This document shows positions 40,200 through 62,401 of a stretch of DNA of 64,000 nucleotides, in pieces. A program made the translations under genes and the position numbers. The stretch is from Paralichthys olivaceus (lineage: Eukaryota; Chordata; Actinopteri; Pleuronectiformes; Paralichthyidae): assembly GCF_024713975.1 (NCBI RefSeq), contig NC_091103.1, forward strand, positions 77,501 through 141,500, in the 5' to 3' direction. The stretch's first letter is position 1, and every line of letters begins with the position of its first letter. The notes beneath the pieces were generated by a model that worked only from the letters and a program-made list of their open reading frames with translations, searched no databases and was not told where the DNA came from.

Positions 40200-41600
40200 T
40201 TTTTTGTTGTTCACTTGATTTTTCTTTCTTCTCCGTTTCTATATGTTGATGATTGGAATGAAAATATCTTCAACAAATACAGAGTCACAGTTTGATCGTC
40301 ACCGATCGATCAATTTTAAAAACACCATTGTGTCGTAAATAAATCATTAGAATTTTTTTCGCTATTTTCACTTGTTAAATACAAATTATTTAAATTCAAT
40401 CGCTGCAAAATAAATGAATCAACTTCTATGATTGATAAAATCTTTGTTTTCACAGTTGATGATATTAATTTATTCTGATGCACTTCATTGATCTATTAAT
40501 ATATTATTTGATGTTATTCACTCACACTTTGTTCAGTATTTTTATTGATTATTGATCTCTGTTGTGATGCAGCTGTTTGCTTGTCCTTCGTTACCACTGA
40601 AGCACTTCTTCATCTGGTCATCTTGCGTTTGTTTGCGTTTTTCTTAGTTGCCTTGATTAAACTGCTAAGAGTTATTGATGTTATTTAAGATAAGGTAAAA
40701 GGAGACTTAATTAATCCCGAAGGAAATTCTTGCACCAGCTTGCTCTGAGATTACAGTAGGATAGAATACAGACAAAGTAAAAAACAGTGCAGCTCTGTCG
40801 CTCTTCAGGTGCAAAGATGGAATTGATTGTGTACCATGATCGTAACTCCCCTCGAACACCTTGGTGGGAGGGGTTTATATGCTTCATTATGTTTGAACTC
40901 AACTTTAGGTTTAATACAACAATATTATGTATATTGTTGTTTTAAATCTAAAGTGAATATTGTTATTCAGCATAATATAACGTATTATTCATTACATTAT
41001 TACATATAACATCAGATATTTGACCTTAGAAACTTGATCGATATTAATGTAATGATCATAATAATATAAAACTATTGATTCATTCTTCATTGACCTTTGA
41101 CTTCACTAGTTTGTGTCCTCTCTCCAGCCTCGTCTTTTTTTGTCCTCTGAGCTGCTGATGTGACGTCTGTGTGTCAATATTTGAATTCAGGTTAAAGATC
41201 AATCAATCAGCTTTGTCCCCGTCGTCCATTTTACGTCAAACAGAGGACAACAGGAGGACAACAGGAGAAGGAAAGAGACGACAGAGGAAAACAGGAGACG
41301 ACAGAGGACAACAGGAGAAGGAAAGAGACGACAGAGGACAGCAGGAGAAGAAAAGACACAAGAGACAACAGAGAACAAAAAGGAGACGTTAGGAGACACT
41401 GGAAGATAAGAGGTATGTCTCTTTTTGAACATTTGAAGAAAGAGTTTAAAATAAAATAAAAACCTTTTTTTTATTTTCTCTCAGATAGAAAAATCCACTA
41501 CTATAACGACTTCTTATTATACGACTACTGTATACATTTTTCTCTATTTTCTATATAATACTACATAGAATACTGTGTTTGATACTTTATGTTTGTTTCA
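40200..41600. other. Intergenic DNA between dgkd and the clotting protease
   Basis: AT-rich. A reversed LINE tail (GGAGACTTAATTAATCCCGA then GGAAATTC, 40700-40730) marks another truncated element. A tandem purine-rich repeat follows at 41240-41390. A possible untranslated first exon of the protease ends at about 41411 before a GTATGT donor. Confidence 0.55.
41240..41390 (+). repeat. Purine-rich tandem repeat upstream of the protease
   Basis: Units of AGGAGAAGGAAAGAGACGAC and AGAGGACAAC are repeated about five times, strand-asymmetric (almost pure purine on the plus strand). Confidence 0.85.
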
Positions 41601-41619
41601 GAAACTTGGTCGTGTCGAG

Positions 41620-51886
<10,267 letters not shown>

Positions 51887-51889
51887 GAC

Positions 51890-53005
51890 TCTGTAAATCT
51901 GCCCTCTGCTGGTGATAAACAGGTACTGAACCTATCGGCTGCTGTTGGGGTTCCAAGTGGTGACATCAATCAGGAACCGTCCAATCATTGTATATCATGT
52001 GACACGTGACTGAACCACTCAGTTTCTCATTAAATTCATTTATTACGAATTGTTTTGTGTAAATATAATATGATATAAAACATTGTGACACTATATAAAT
52101 ATTAGAAATTATATTTGAATACATTTTTGATTCATTAAACATCAAACATCTAAAATTAAAAAACATCTTAATTGAAAAGTCTCATCCTCTTATTTCCAAT
52201 TTAAACAGTTGAGGAGCTATTGTCGCCCCCTGCAGGCTGCACAGTTTGTTACAGCCACAGTCACAGCGAACAACTTCAGGATAAAAACTTCTCTGCTCTG
52301 CGAATTGAATGTGACTGTTTGGCGCCAGAGGAAAGACTTGTAACTGAGACATTTGTCCTCTAAAGAAACTAAATCTGAGGATCTGATGTGGATCAAAAAG
52401 AACTATAGAGGTGAAACGTGAGGGATTCTGGGTAAAATCTAAACTAAGTGAAGGAACATTAAACATGGCGATAGAAATTGTATATGGAGTAAAAGAAATA
52501 TGTATTACTACATATATGTAAATTATACTTTCATTCCGACTGTCTCCTGACAGAAAAACTTTTATTGATGATGATGAGTGAGATTTTCTGACTGAGCTAC
52601 TGAAACATTTAACGTGTGTGATGACTCCTCCCACTCTGCTGGTGGCGTTGGCGTGTTTGTTTTCTCAGAAAGATGTCAGAGTGGTCACACGTGTGTGCGT
52701 GTGGTCAGTTACATGTTCACATGGCACATCTGTTATGGAATTTTCATAGACACTGTCTCCACAACAACATCTGTATGAAGGTGAATGTTCCAGTTGTTCA
52801 GTCGAGGAAACTTGTGCAACGTGATTAATATTAGCTTCGTCATGAGCTAACTGCTAACAGCTAGCTTCAGCTTTTTCATAAAGGTCAAAGACGAGAATAT
52901 GAAAAAGACATGGAGACGTTTTCTGCAGTAGGTGGACAGATGATCAGAGGACATGTTGTCAGTCCCACTATGTCCTCATTAAGTTGCAGCTGCAGCCCTG
53001 ATATC
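51890..53005. other. Short tail-to-tail gap between the clotting protease and masp1
   Basis: No exon found on either strand. ATTAAA signals at 52026 and 52134 may serve the plus-strand protease, and a minus-strand AATAAA (TTTATT at 52561) may serve masp1. A 150-codon minus-strand frame at 52182-52634 has no family resemblance. Confidence 0.6.
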
Positions 53006-53009
53006 TGTC

Positions 53010-56000
53010 TCACCACCAGGGGGCAGCCTGCAGGTGGTGCTGTATCCACTCCACATATTTGGTCACTCGGGTGTAGACTCCGTACACCCTCTGACTCCCA
53101 CACTCCTCCGGCCCCCCCCAGGACACCAACCCCAATGCCATCCACCTCCGGCTGACCTCATCCTCCATCACAAAGGCCCCCCCACTGTCCCCCAGGCAGG
53201 TGTCCCTCCCACCCTCAAAGAACCCGGCACAGAACATGTTCTCCGTGATGTTGTAGCTGACGGACCGCGAAGCGTAACTGGCCTGACACTCGTCGTGAGA
53301 GACGACTGGCAGCTTCACGTACTGAAGGAGGTCAGAGGTCAGCAAGGGGGGGTCACCTAAGGATGAGGAGGAGGCGTTGGGAATGGAGATCCCCCACCCG
53401 GCGACGATCCCCAGAGAGTTTGGAACAGGTGAGGAGGGGTCGTCCTGACAGAGGGAGAGGTCAAAGGTCAATTCTTTAAAAAATGTTCAATTAAAATAAA
53501 AGATAATATAGAAGAAAATATCCTTGTGGATTTAAAATGTGTCCTTTCAAAAAAAAGTCTCAAATTCTAAAGATATTTAACTTTTCATTAGAACAACGTC
53601 CCTGGCCTTGAAAATGTGTCCAGCTTCAAAAAATGTTCCAAATGAAACAAAGACAAATAGAAAAATACAAAACAAAGTCCAAACATGAGAAGACCAAGTC
53701 TGGAACATCAAAATCTAAATATCATAATAATGCTGACGATAAAAATTGATCGAGCAGAATCATGTCTTAAATGTCTCTGGTTCATCCTCACTCTGAGGAA
53801 GGACGTATCAAACGCACCTTATTATGAGGAGGTGGGAGACAGATTGGACGGATGACGTCGTTAAGCTCCACTCGGCTCGTCAGCTTCAACAGAGCGATGT
53901 CGTTGTTGTAGTTGTTGGGTTGGAAGTCTGGATGAAGGACAATCTGCTTCACTGAGCGATTAGAGGCCAGACGTTTGTCCCGGGCATCATGGAGACCGAG
54001 GAAGACCTGAGAGACAACACATCCCATAATACACCACAACTCACTGATTGGAAATATAAAACAGGAGAAAAATAAACAACTGAATGTTTTTTTAAATAAA
54101 TATATATATATATACAATGTTTATATTATATTATATATTTAAATAATAAAATCACAAATAAATATGTGATGTAAAAAAACGGCGGTCAGTTTCCTCTGAC
54201 CTTGACATGTTCAGGCGCCACAGGGACGACACTGGTGTCCCTCCTCTGAGACCTCAGGACATGAGCTGCTGTCAGGACCCAGGAGTCGGAGAGAAGGGCC
54301 CCAGAGCCAAACCAGCGGTCCTCAGGGACCCGGGACAGATCCTCCACGCTGAGTAGGACATGCCAGGGGAAGAGGCCGGGCTCCGCACGACGCCCCCCGA
54401 CAATCCGCTTCACGTGAGGGGGCAGAGCACGGAACGGCCGGCCACAGGCTGGACGCACATATGGAAAGAAGGTAAATGTCAGTCGTTTTATAAAAGACAA
54501 GAATTTACCGAACGTGAACTTCTATTCTAATTAAATTGCAAATATTTCATAAATATTTCATAAATACATGGGAGAAATAAAATGTTGTTTTCAGGTGGAC
54601 AGAAGATGGCACCTGCGAGACAGCTTGGCAGTTTGGATCCTGATTCTGGATTTGTCCATTGTCCATTGTGTCCACAGCTGTAAGAAGCTAAAATACAAAT
54701 AAAACTCAAACTGGATTAGAATCTGATTCCTGTTAGCATTCCCTGCTAATTTCTGTTATTGATGACTAAGACGATATATAATAAGATATACATTTATAAA
54801 TATGATATTTAACAATAATCATATGGATCCTCACTGTTGCTGGTGTTCAGGTGAAATGTGTCCCCTCTACAGACGTAATGGACAGTTGAACCAAACAGTG
54901 TGCTGTTGTCACGGTTACCAAATACCACGTCAGCCATTTCGACCGCTTTGGGATTCCCACAATCCACCACTGTGACAGAAACAGATGTTTACAATGAGCT
55001 TTCAGTATGAACCAAGACCAAGGGCAAAACTAAGGGTAAACTTTAAGAATGAGAGAAATATTGAAAATACAGATTTTTATTGAATTTATTTTGTCGTACA
55101 TTTGACTTCAAGTAAATTCAATGAAAACATTTCACAGAGAATTTCTCTTTTATGCTGATTAGTTTTGCTTTGACACTTTTAAAATGTTTGTAGATGCTGG
55201 AGCTCCGCCTCCTCATGGACTCTGTTTCCATGGAGACAGACGGAGAGTCTCAGTTGTTGACCCTATCAAAGGGGACGACAGATAATCAATCACACAGTGA
55301 TTATTGATAATTGACCAGTCTCCTGTGCTGTCTCACTTTGACATTGAGGAGGACGACTGCTCCACGTTCCGTCAGATCCACAGTCGACCTGAAAATTGTC
55401 CAGAATGTCACCGTCCTGAAAACACATGAGATCAGTGTCCAACACTTTATATAACACCAGAGGAAACGATGTGTATATATAGTTTATGTAAATATATCAT
55501 ATACAGTCTGTATATAATATTTTATGAATATTGTATATATAAATATATTATATGTAGTATACATTTAAATGTAATATATTGTATGTAGATAAATATAGTA
55601 TTTATATAAATACATTATATATAGTGTATATTTACATATATCATATGTAGTGTATGTATAAAAATATATACTGTGTGTATATAAACGTGTGTGAGTATAC
55701 ATGTGTCCTTAGTGTTATATAAGTGATGAGGTAAACACCTTCATCAGTTTGTATCCAGGTGAACAGGTGAACAGGACGTGGTCTTTGAAGAAGTATTCTG
55801 ATTGGACGGGATTCATCACAGCGTTGGACGGGATCTCGGGGACTGGACACTGACTTCCTGTTATGTCAAAATAAAAGCATGTGAGTAAAATGTCTCCATA
55901 AAACACATTAGGTTACTGGTGGTTCACTGTGGTGGCGTATATAAATATGTGTAGTATATATGAACCTGTAGGCGTGTTTGATTACATATATATGTATACA

Positions 56001-56169
56001 CACATATATATTTAAAAACCTGTGGCAGTGTACGTCATCTTCCAGCCCAGGTTTTCTCCAGAGTTGTCGCTGTGAAAAACAACGATGACGATGTTGACGT
56101 CAGTCTGAATAATTCCTGGAGACAAAGATCCACAGAACGGACCGAACTGTGTACTTCCTGCTGTGATCT

Positions 56170-56212
<43 letters not shown>

Positions 56213-56643
56213 AGAGCTGGTTACTGACCACTACACACTGTGTGTGTACAAGTGTGTGTGCAGGTGTATGCGTGCTGCTCACACCTTGACGTAGTCGTAC
56301 GGGCAGCGGACGTCGGGATGATCCTCTACATCAAAGCTGGGGTCAAACTGGAGGCGGAGCTTGAATCCAGGCTCCACCTCAATACGATACAAACACTCAG
56401 AGCTCTTTGGATATGGAGCAGGAAAATCTACGCTGCTCAAAATTCCAGAACGTTCCCTGAACACAACATCACTACACTCCACTGAACACAAAGAGAGAGA
56501 GAGTGAGAGAGACACACATTTATCAGACACTGAACGGACACACACACATTCACTCAGTAGTTGTGAGGACCTGGTTCCAACACACAGAACTCTGAGCCAT
56601 CACACAGAGTCATGTGAGTGTGTGTTTGTGTGCGTGTCTGTGT

Positions 56644-56689
<46 letters not shown>

Positions 56690-59450
56690 TTTTAATCTAC
56701 TGGAATTCTAATCTGCAGTGAAACAGTTCACATGTCAACATGTTTAATCGGATTATGTTTGTAATCTGCGACAAACAGTGAGAGTCGATCACAACATTCG
56801 CTCAGTTACGATCAGACTCTCAGCTGCTGCAACTCATCAATATTCAATAATTATGTTAATCAATAATAATAATTACTTTCATACATTAGATGAATTCACA
56901 GTAAAAAGTTATTTAAAATGTAAATATATTCATTGTAATGGAGTAAATGTTCTTAGTTACTTAGAGGGTTAGGATCAGAGGATTTGTGCCCTGCAGGCTC
57001 ATGACCTTTTATGGGCATTGGTGAGGCGTCCCTATGCTAATTAGGGAACTTGTGAAGACATCCATCAGGACAAAGTCCACTGATGAGCTGACTTGGCTCA
57101 CTCACCTTTGCAGGTGCGGTTGTCGGTGTGCAGCATGTAACCATAGCGACAGGAGCAGTAGTATCCCCCAATGTAGTTGTGACAAAAATGGTCACAGATC
57201 AGATCCTCGTCACTGCGCTCGCTGCACTCGTCCACATCTGGAGAGAGAGAGGAGGTAAGAACACAGCGTCACAGTCAACAGTCAGAGTCATGTGGGTTAC
57301 AGATGTTAGCCCCTCCCACAGAACAGAAGACGTGTTTTTCAGACACGTCTGAAAATCAGTATGTTTATGTCAACATGTGCAGGTAAACACACATGACCTT
57401 GTGGTTTGTTGCCACATTCTCGTTCCAGAGAAACATTCCTACGGAGAACATGTGCTCCGTCTGTCTAAAAATCTGTCCAGATGTTTATAACATCCTCATC
57501 AATCAGTCCAGATGTTTATGACATGTCCATGAATCAGTCCAGATGTTCTCCAGATGTGACTCATCCTCACCCACTGCCCTGTAATGAGCCATGAAGCCAG
57601 AGTGTCGCTCCTCATTGGAGAAGTCGGAGGTAAAGACGACACTGAGCGAGTTTGTCGGGGAGGTGATGACCTGCTGATCTGGAACCGCCTCCGTGTCCGT
57701 CTGATCCCGCCCACAGAACAACCCCAGCAACTCCCCCTCAGCCTCCACCTGACGACAAACACAAGAACACGACAGACTGGCTAAGGGCTAGAGTAACACT
57801 TGGATAAAAGAGGGTAAATGTGGACCAGTATCAGAAGCTCTAGGTAAGCAGGAGCCCTGGACCTGAATATCAGTAAGGAGACTCAACACAGGGATAACTT
57901 TGAATGAACATATATTCGAACATGTTAACTGAAGTTCAAAGTTGTTTGACAGTTACAATACAACATACAATTACTCCTAAAATCAAACAGTAAGATAATA
58001 AACATGAGACCCAATCGGTAGTGTCTGTTGCCATGGAGGAGGAAAACGAAGGCTTCAAAGATCCGTAGGTTGACTCATCATCCAGTTAACTGGAATCTCA
58101 ATTCTTTGGCAGATGATTTCATGATTTCAGACAACAGAATCTCAGCTAAGCAGGATGTGTCATTGATTGACAGCTCGGTCCCTCCCCCTTATGGCTCAGT
58201 AACCTCACAGCAAGTTGTCCAATTGGCCTGTTACAGTGTCATACTACTACTCTCTCTACAGCACTTACATTTACATTTAGAGCATTTAGCAGACGCTTTT
58301 GTCCAAAGCGACTTACAATAAGTACATTTGTCACAAGAGAGAAACCACAACATACCTGCTGAAAGATTCTTTAAGTGCATAAGTGCTATGATTGAAGTGC
58401 TAATCATTCGAACAAACAAGTGCATACAGTTTTTTTTGGGGGGGGGTTGGGAGGGAGTCATGCTATGCAGGGTCGAGGTGAAGTCTGAACAAATGAGTCT
58501 TGAGTCTTTTGCGGAAGATGGAAAGCGATTCCGCTGTCCTGACATTGGTCGTTCCACCACTGAGGTGAGTCGCAACTTTGCTGAACGGGCTTTGTTTGCT
58601 CTCAGCGATAGGGGTACCAGGCGGCCAGCTGATGTAGATGAGCATGTGCTCTCGCTGGGGCATGTGGTCTGACCAGTGTTTGGAGGTAGACGGGTGCAGT
58701 TCCATTGACGGCCTTGAAGGCCAGCACCGTCGTCTTGAATCAGATGCGGGCCCCAACAGGAAGCCAGTGGAGGTCACGGAGGAGGGGGGCCACATGGGAG
58801 AATTTGGGAAGATTGTAAACGAGGCGCGCTGCAGCGTTCTGGTTACGCTGCAACGGTTTAGTCGCAGAGGCTGGGAGTCCAGCCAAGAGGGAGTTGCAGT
58901 AGTCCAGGCAGGAGATAACCAGCGCTTGGACCAGGTGTTGTGTTGCGTCTTTTGTGAGGAAACAACGGATCCTGCAGATGTTGTAGAGGGCAAACCTGCA
59001 GGATCGGCCACAGCAGTGATGTTGGGGGCGCAGGACAGTCCAGCGTCGAGGATTACGCCCAGGTTCCTTGCCGTCGACGAAGGTGATACCGTGACATCCT
59101 CGACAGTGACACTTACACAATATATAATATTGCAGCCTCAATAATTTATTTTCATTGCTGTTAGGGTTAGGTCTATTACAAACTAGATGAGATCAGAATG
59201 ACGCCTTATTCTGTGACGATCGTCACAGAGGCGATCATGGACAATGACATCTATCGAGGTGAATGAGCAGAGGAGGAGTTTGTTAATGTGAACAACAGCT
59301 GGAACAGCTGTGAACATCGGGCCTCATTCACCAAACATTCTTAAGTAAGTTCTACTTAAAACCAATGTTTTAATATCTGGGATTTGTTCTAATGTAAGAA
59401 CAGAATGTATACTGAGGAGAACTCTGACTCTGACAACTGAAATACTTCTG

Positions 59451-59489
<39 letters not shown>

Positions 59490-59599
59490 ACCACCCCGAC
59501 ACTCTGTCTGTGTTTTAACATTCTCTTCAGGCTCCAGTCACTCTTATCTTCCATTCACCACAGTTCAGTTTACACTGAGTGTCAGTGAACAGGAGGTCA

Positions 59600-59677
<78 letters not shown>

Positions 59678-61037
59678 TCATATTCAGATGTTGTCACCAG
59701 GCGTGACAGCAACCCACTGCCAACAGAAAGGAGGTTGACTTCCCACACTGTCCTCAGAGAAACGTCTCGTCACTCTACTGATTACTGATGAGACGACGAC
59801 GATCAGGAAGTAAAACATTTTGACTTTGATCTGTTTCTATCATTTCACTGACTCAGGGGCTCCTGGAGGGCAACTGTCTTCTTGGCCCAGTTGTCGGATG
59901 AATATCTCTGTATATAGATAGATATACATTATATGTATATATTTCTTATAATTATATATATATATTTATTTTTTTTTAATGTTTATACAGATACATTGTT
60001 GTCTGCACTAACCATGAGCTGCTTTCACACTGTTCTATCACCGTTGATTTTACAACCAGTTGTCTCCACTCAGGTTCAGGATATTGAGCCACAAGTGAAA
60101 AAGAGCTAATTACACTTTGACAAGAACCAGTCCTGAACCGATCAGCTGATGTAACTGAATGTAAACATGTTAAGCTGTTATGTTTCCATGAGCTGAGCTT
60201 GTGATCCTGAAAACAAGTTCACACTCTGGGTTTGGATTTCAAGGACTTTACGACTCTCCAGATCAAAAACGGACTCAAAGAACGAGTTATTTCAGTGTTG
60301 AACATGTCATTGCGTTACTAACTTGACCTCTGAATCATGCAGCTGTCACCATGGCGACTGACGATGGTGCTCCATCTGAAGAAACCAGGAGACAGAAAGA
60401 TCCCATGATGCCCCGGTGTCTCACCTTGACAAAGTCGTACTCACACAGGTAGGACGGCTCCAGGTCGAAGTGGCTGAAGTAGAGTTTGACCTGGAAGCCG
60501 TCGGGGACGCTGACGTTCCAGCACAACTGCGTTTCCCGGGGATACGGCTCTGGGAAGTTTGGAGACTGCAGGCTGCCATACATTTCTAAGAGAGACACCT
60601 GAGCTGTGAGCGCCAACGCCATGATGGCGAGGAACAGAAGACGCCTGGAACGTCACACAGAAGAGTCAGTGATGACATCATTGATGTCATGACAACTTTA
60701 GAACAACGTCACAAAAACGTCAGAACAATAAACAATCCGCCCTTGAACGTAGGGTAATATTTATTATTACACTAAGATGTTTGTTGCTATGTAGCTTGAA
60801 TGTTATGTCTCCCTTGTAAGTTGCTTTGGATAAAAGCGTCTGCTAAATGACAAATAAATAAATAAAACAAAGGTTAAATAAAACAAGTAAAAATATTAAA
60901 ACAATATTTCATATGATATTTTAATCCAACAATTATTAAACATTATTGTGTTATGAGTGTTTCAAAGGAGGTTCTGATCAATAATCAATACATGATTAGA
61001 GCAGACTCCATCTCTCTGCCCGCTTCACTCACCTCAT
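53010..61037 (-). CDS. masp1: Mannan-binding lectin serine protease, MASP-3-type product of masp1
   Basis: MASPs bind mannose-binding lectin and ficolins; MASP-3 activates pro-factor D. Exons, 5' to 3': 61037-61033, 60644-60425, 57748-57571, 57237-57106, 56481-56285, 56167-56020, 55857-55739, 55415-55337, 54969-54835, 54687-54613, 54448-54201, 54006-53818, 53444-53010; 719 residues (human MASP-3: 728). Order: signal peptide (MRRLLFLAIMALAL), CUB1, Ca-binding EGF about 135-178 (HNYIGGYYCSC with hydroxylation-type Asn), CUB2 about 179-294, two CCP modules about 295-429, cleavage R444/IVGG, trypsin domain. Triad His492, Asp548, Ser662 (AGT codon), S1 Asp656. The His-loop cysteines are missing (TAAHVL), as in MASP-3. 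Motifs RSQRRDT and CLGDSGGAF are MASP-3 hallmarks. The catalytic domain is split over three exons, and no MASP-1-type catalytic exons follow. Confidence 0.93.
56171..56209 (-). repeat. (AC)n microsatellite next to a masp1 acceptor
   Basis: On the minus strand this is a (GT)n tract ending three bases before the GTCAG acceptor of the exon 56167-56020. Confidence 0.93.
56640..56689 (+). repeat. (TG)n microsatellite
   Basis: TG run in the masp1 intron between the EGF and second CUB exons. Confidence 0.93.
58245..59115 (-). mobile_element. L2-type LINE, C-terminal reverse transcriptase and tail
   Basis: In the masp1 intron 57749-60424, same direction as masp1. Minus-strand frames give FLTKDATQHLVQALVISCLD, YCNSLLAGLPASATKPLQRN, NAAARLVYNLPKFSHVAPLL and LHWLPVGARI, classic L2-clade RT phrases, then WWNDQCQDSG and LSIFRKRLKTHLF. 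The tail TTGTAAGTCGCTTTGGACAA and AAGCGTCTGCTAAATG is widespread in fish. Frame shifts show it is dead, but it is better preserved than the other LINEs here. Confidence 0.88.
59602..59676 (+). repeat. (AC)37 microsatellite
   Basis: Pure AC run of about 75 bases in a masp1 intron; a shorter AC run is at 59456-59487. Confidence 0.95.
60790..60865 (+). mobile_element. Short LINE-tail fragment
   Basis: TAAGTTGCTTTGGATAAAAG and CGTCTGCTAAATGACAAATA match the 3' tail of the L2-type element at 58245-59115, here in the opposite direction, in masp1 intron 1. Confidence 0.75.
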
Positions 61038-61750
61038 GTTCGGACCCGCTGCAGCAGCTGCTCCGCTCTGAGTCCGGAGCTCCGGAGCGTCCCCTCACAG
61101 TCAGTGCGTATGACGTATGTGAAACACATGGTAACGTCATGACGCCAAGTCTGTGAGGGCGGAACCTACTGTGTATTGTCACTATTTATTTATCATTATT
61201 CTTTTGAGTGAGAATCAAAGACAAACCCAGATCAAAGATGAGGGTAACGTCATCTCGAGCAGAGCGTCTCTGGGATGTTTAAGTTTTAGAATATCTGAGT
61301 TTAACAGCTCATCCAGGTTTTATGTGTCGAAGTTTAGTGATTGTCACATTTCTTCAGTTTCTTCTTTTTTATATACAGTCTATGGTTTCTTCCTCATGAA
61401 AACTTTTTTAATAAAGTTAGTGACAAAAACAGAAAAAACACTACTAATACAAAAATGTTTTAAAGAGAATAAAAATACATAATTATTGATAAATAATAAA
61501 TATTAAAATAAAATAAAAAGACGGATTTGTATTCAGCAAACAGATACATATATTTATATATATATATATATTTATGTATGTATTTATGATATAATAATCA
61601 TTGCACTTTTTAACTTGGTGGTTTTTGTTCACATGAACAGTTCACTTTGTGAATTAATGGTTTTAAATGTAAATAAAAGGTTTGTTTTGATCAGGCAGCT
61701 CCGCGGACACCTCTGAGGATCATAATTACCCAGCATGCCTCTGTGCCGTT
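61038..61750. promoter_or_regulatory. Divergent interval between masp1 and rpl35a
   Basis: The masp1 start (minus) and the rpl35a first exon (plus) are about 710 bases apart. Near masp1 are two CRE-like half-site clusters, ATGACGTATG (61108) and AACGTCATGACG (61133). Near rpl35a, TACCCAGCATGCC (61727-61739) resembles the ZNF143/SBS element common at housekeeping promoters. The middle is AT-rich with no gene. Confidence 0.5.
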
Positions 61751-61781
61751 CTTTCCTTCCTCCATCTTTCCCGTAGTCACG
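61751..61781 (+). other. rpl35a: rpl35a first (untranslated) exon with 5' TOP tract
   Basis: CTTTCCTTCCTCCATCTTTC at 61751-61770 is a C-initiated pyrimidine tract typical of ribosomal protein mRNA 5' ends (TOP), which put translation under mTOR control. The exon ends at 61781 before a strong GTAAGA donor. It would be spliced to the acceptor CGCAG at 62375. The exact start site is inferred. Confidence 0.7.
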
Positions 61782-62401
61782 GTAAGATTCCAACATGTCG
61801 GACAAACTCTTCATTCAGGGCGAAATCCTCGGTTCTTTCTGACCGATGTTCGGCACCGGTGAGCGGACACCGTGTCCTCCGCTCACCGCTCGCGTCGTGT
61901 CGATGTGGGGCGAGCGATGGCGGAGATGCGGGGTGGATGTAGCTAACAGCGGAGCACAGTCGGGCCTGGGCAGCTGCGGATCCGGCGGAGACTCCGCTTC
62001 AGCTCCCGGTCCATGAGGACTGAGGCCCGTGGACCGATTCAGACAACACCGGTGTTTAAACCGGTCCTCCCAGTGTCTTTGTCCCGGGCTTCCTCCGGTT
62101 ACTGTTAGCATGTTAGCTTCAGCCCCCTCTGTGTGCGGGTGTGCAGCGGAGCTCTGACCCAGGATCGGTCCCCGGGTCCGGGCTGGTGTGAATGACTGTT
62201 GACTGTGTCCTCGTCATGTCTGTGTCCTCATGTCTTTGTCCTCGTCATGTCTGTGTCCTCATGTCTTTGTCCTCGTCATGTCTGTGACAGGAGCGTGGTT
62301 ACATTTGAGTATCTTTACATGTTTCAGGTGTGACATCAGCAGGTCACATGTTCTGACGTTTGTTTTGTGTCGCAGGTGAACTGACCTGGAGCAGACATAC
62401 G

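Noticed and set aside
52182-52634. 150-codon minus-strand frame between the clotting protease and masp1
   Set aside because: Composition is AT-driven, no family or splice context is recognisable, and it contains repeat-like debris such as CGCCCCCTGCAGG. I treat it as chance.
53010-61037. MASP-2, C1r or C1s as identity of the minus-strand protease
   Set aside because: The EGF phrase HNYIGGYYCSC, the CUB2 sequence and the RSQRRDT and CLGDSGGAF motifs match the masp1 gene's MASP-3 form much better.
61795-61841. Short frame starting ATGTCGGACAAACTC just downstream of the rpl35a first exon
   Set aside because: The strong GTAAGA donor at 61782 removes it as intron, it ends after 15 codons, and the L35A start is clearly at 62402.
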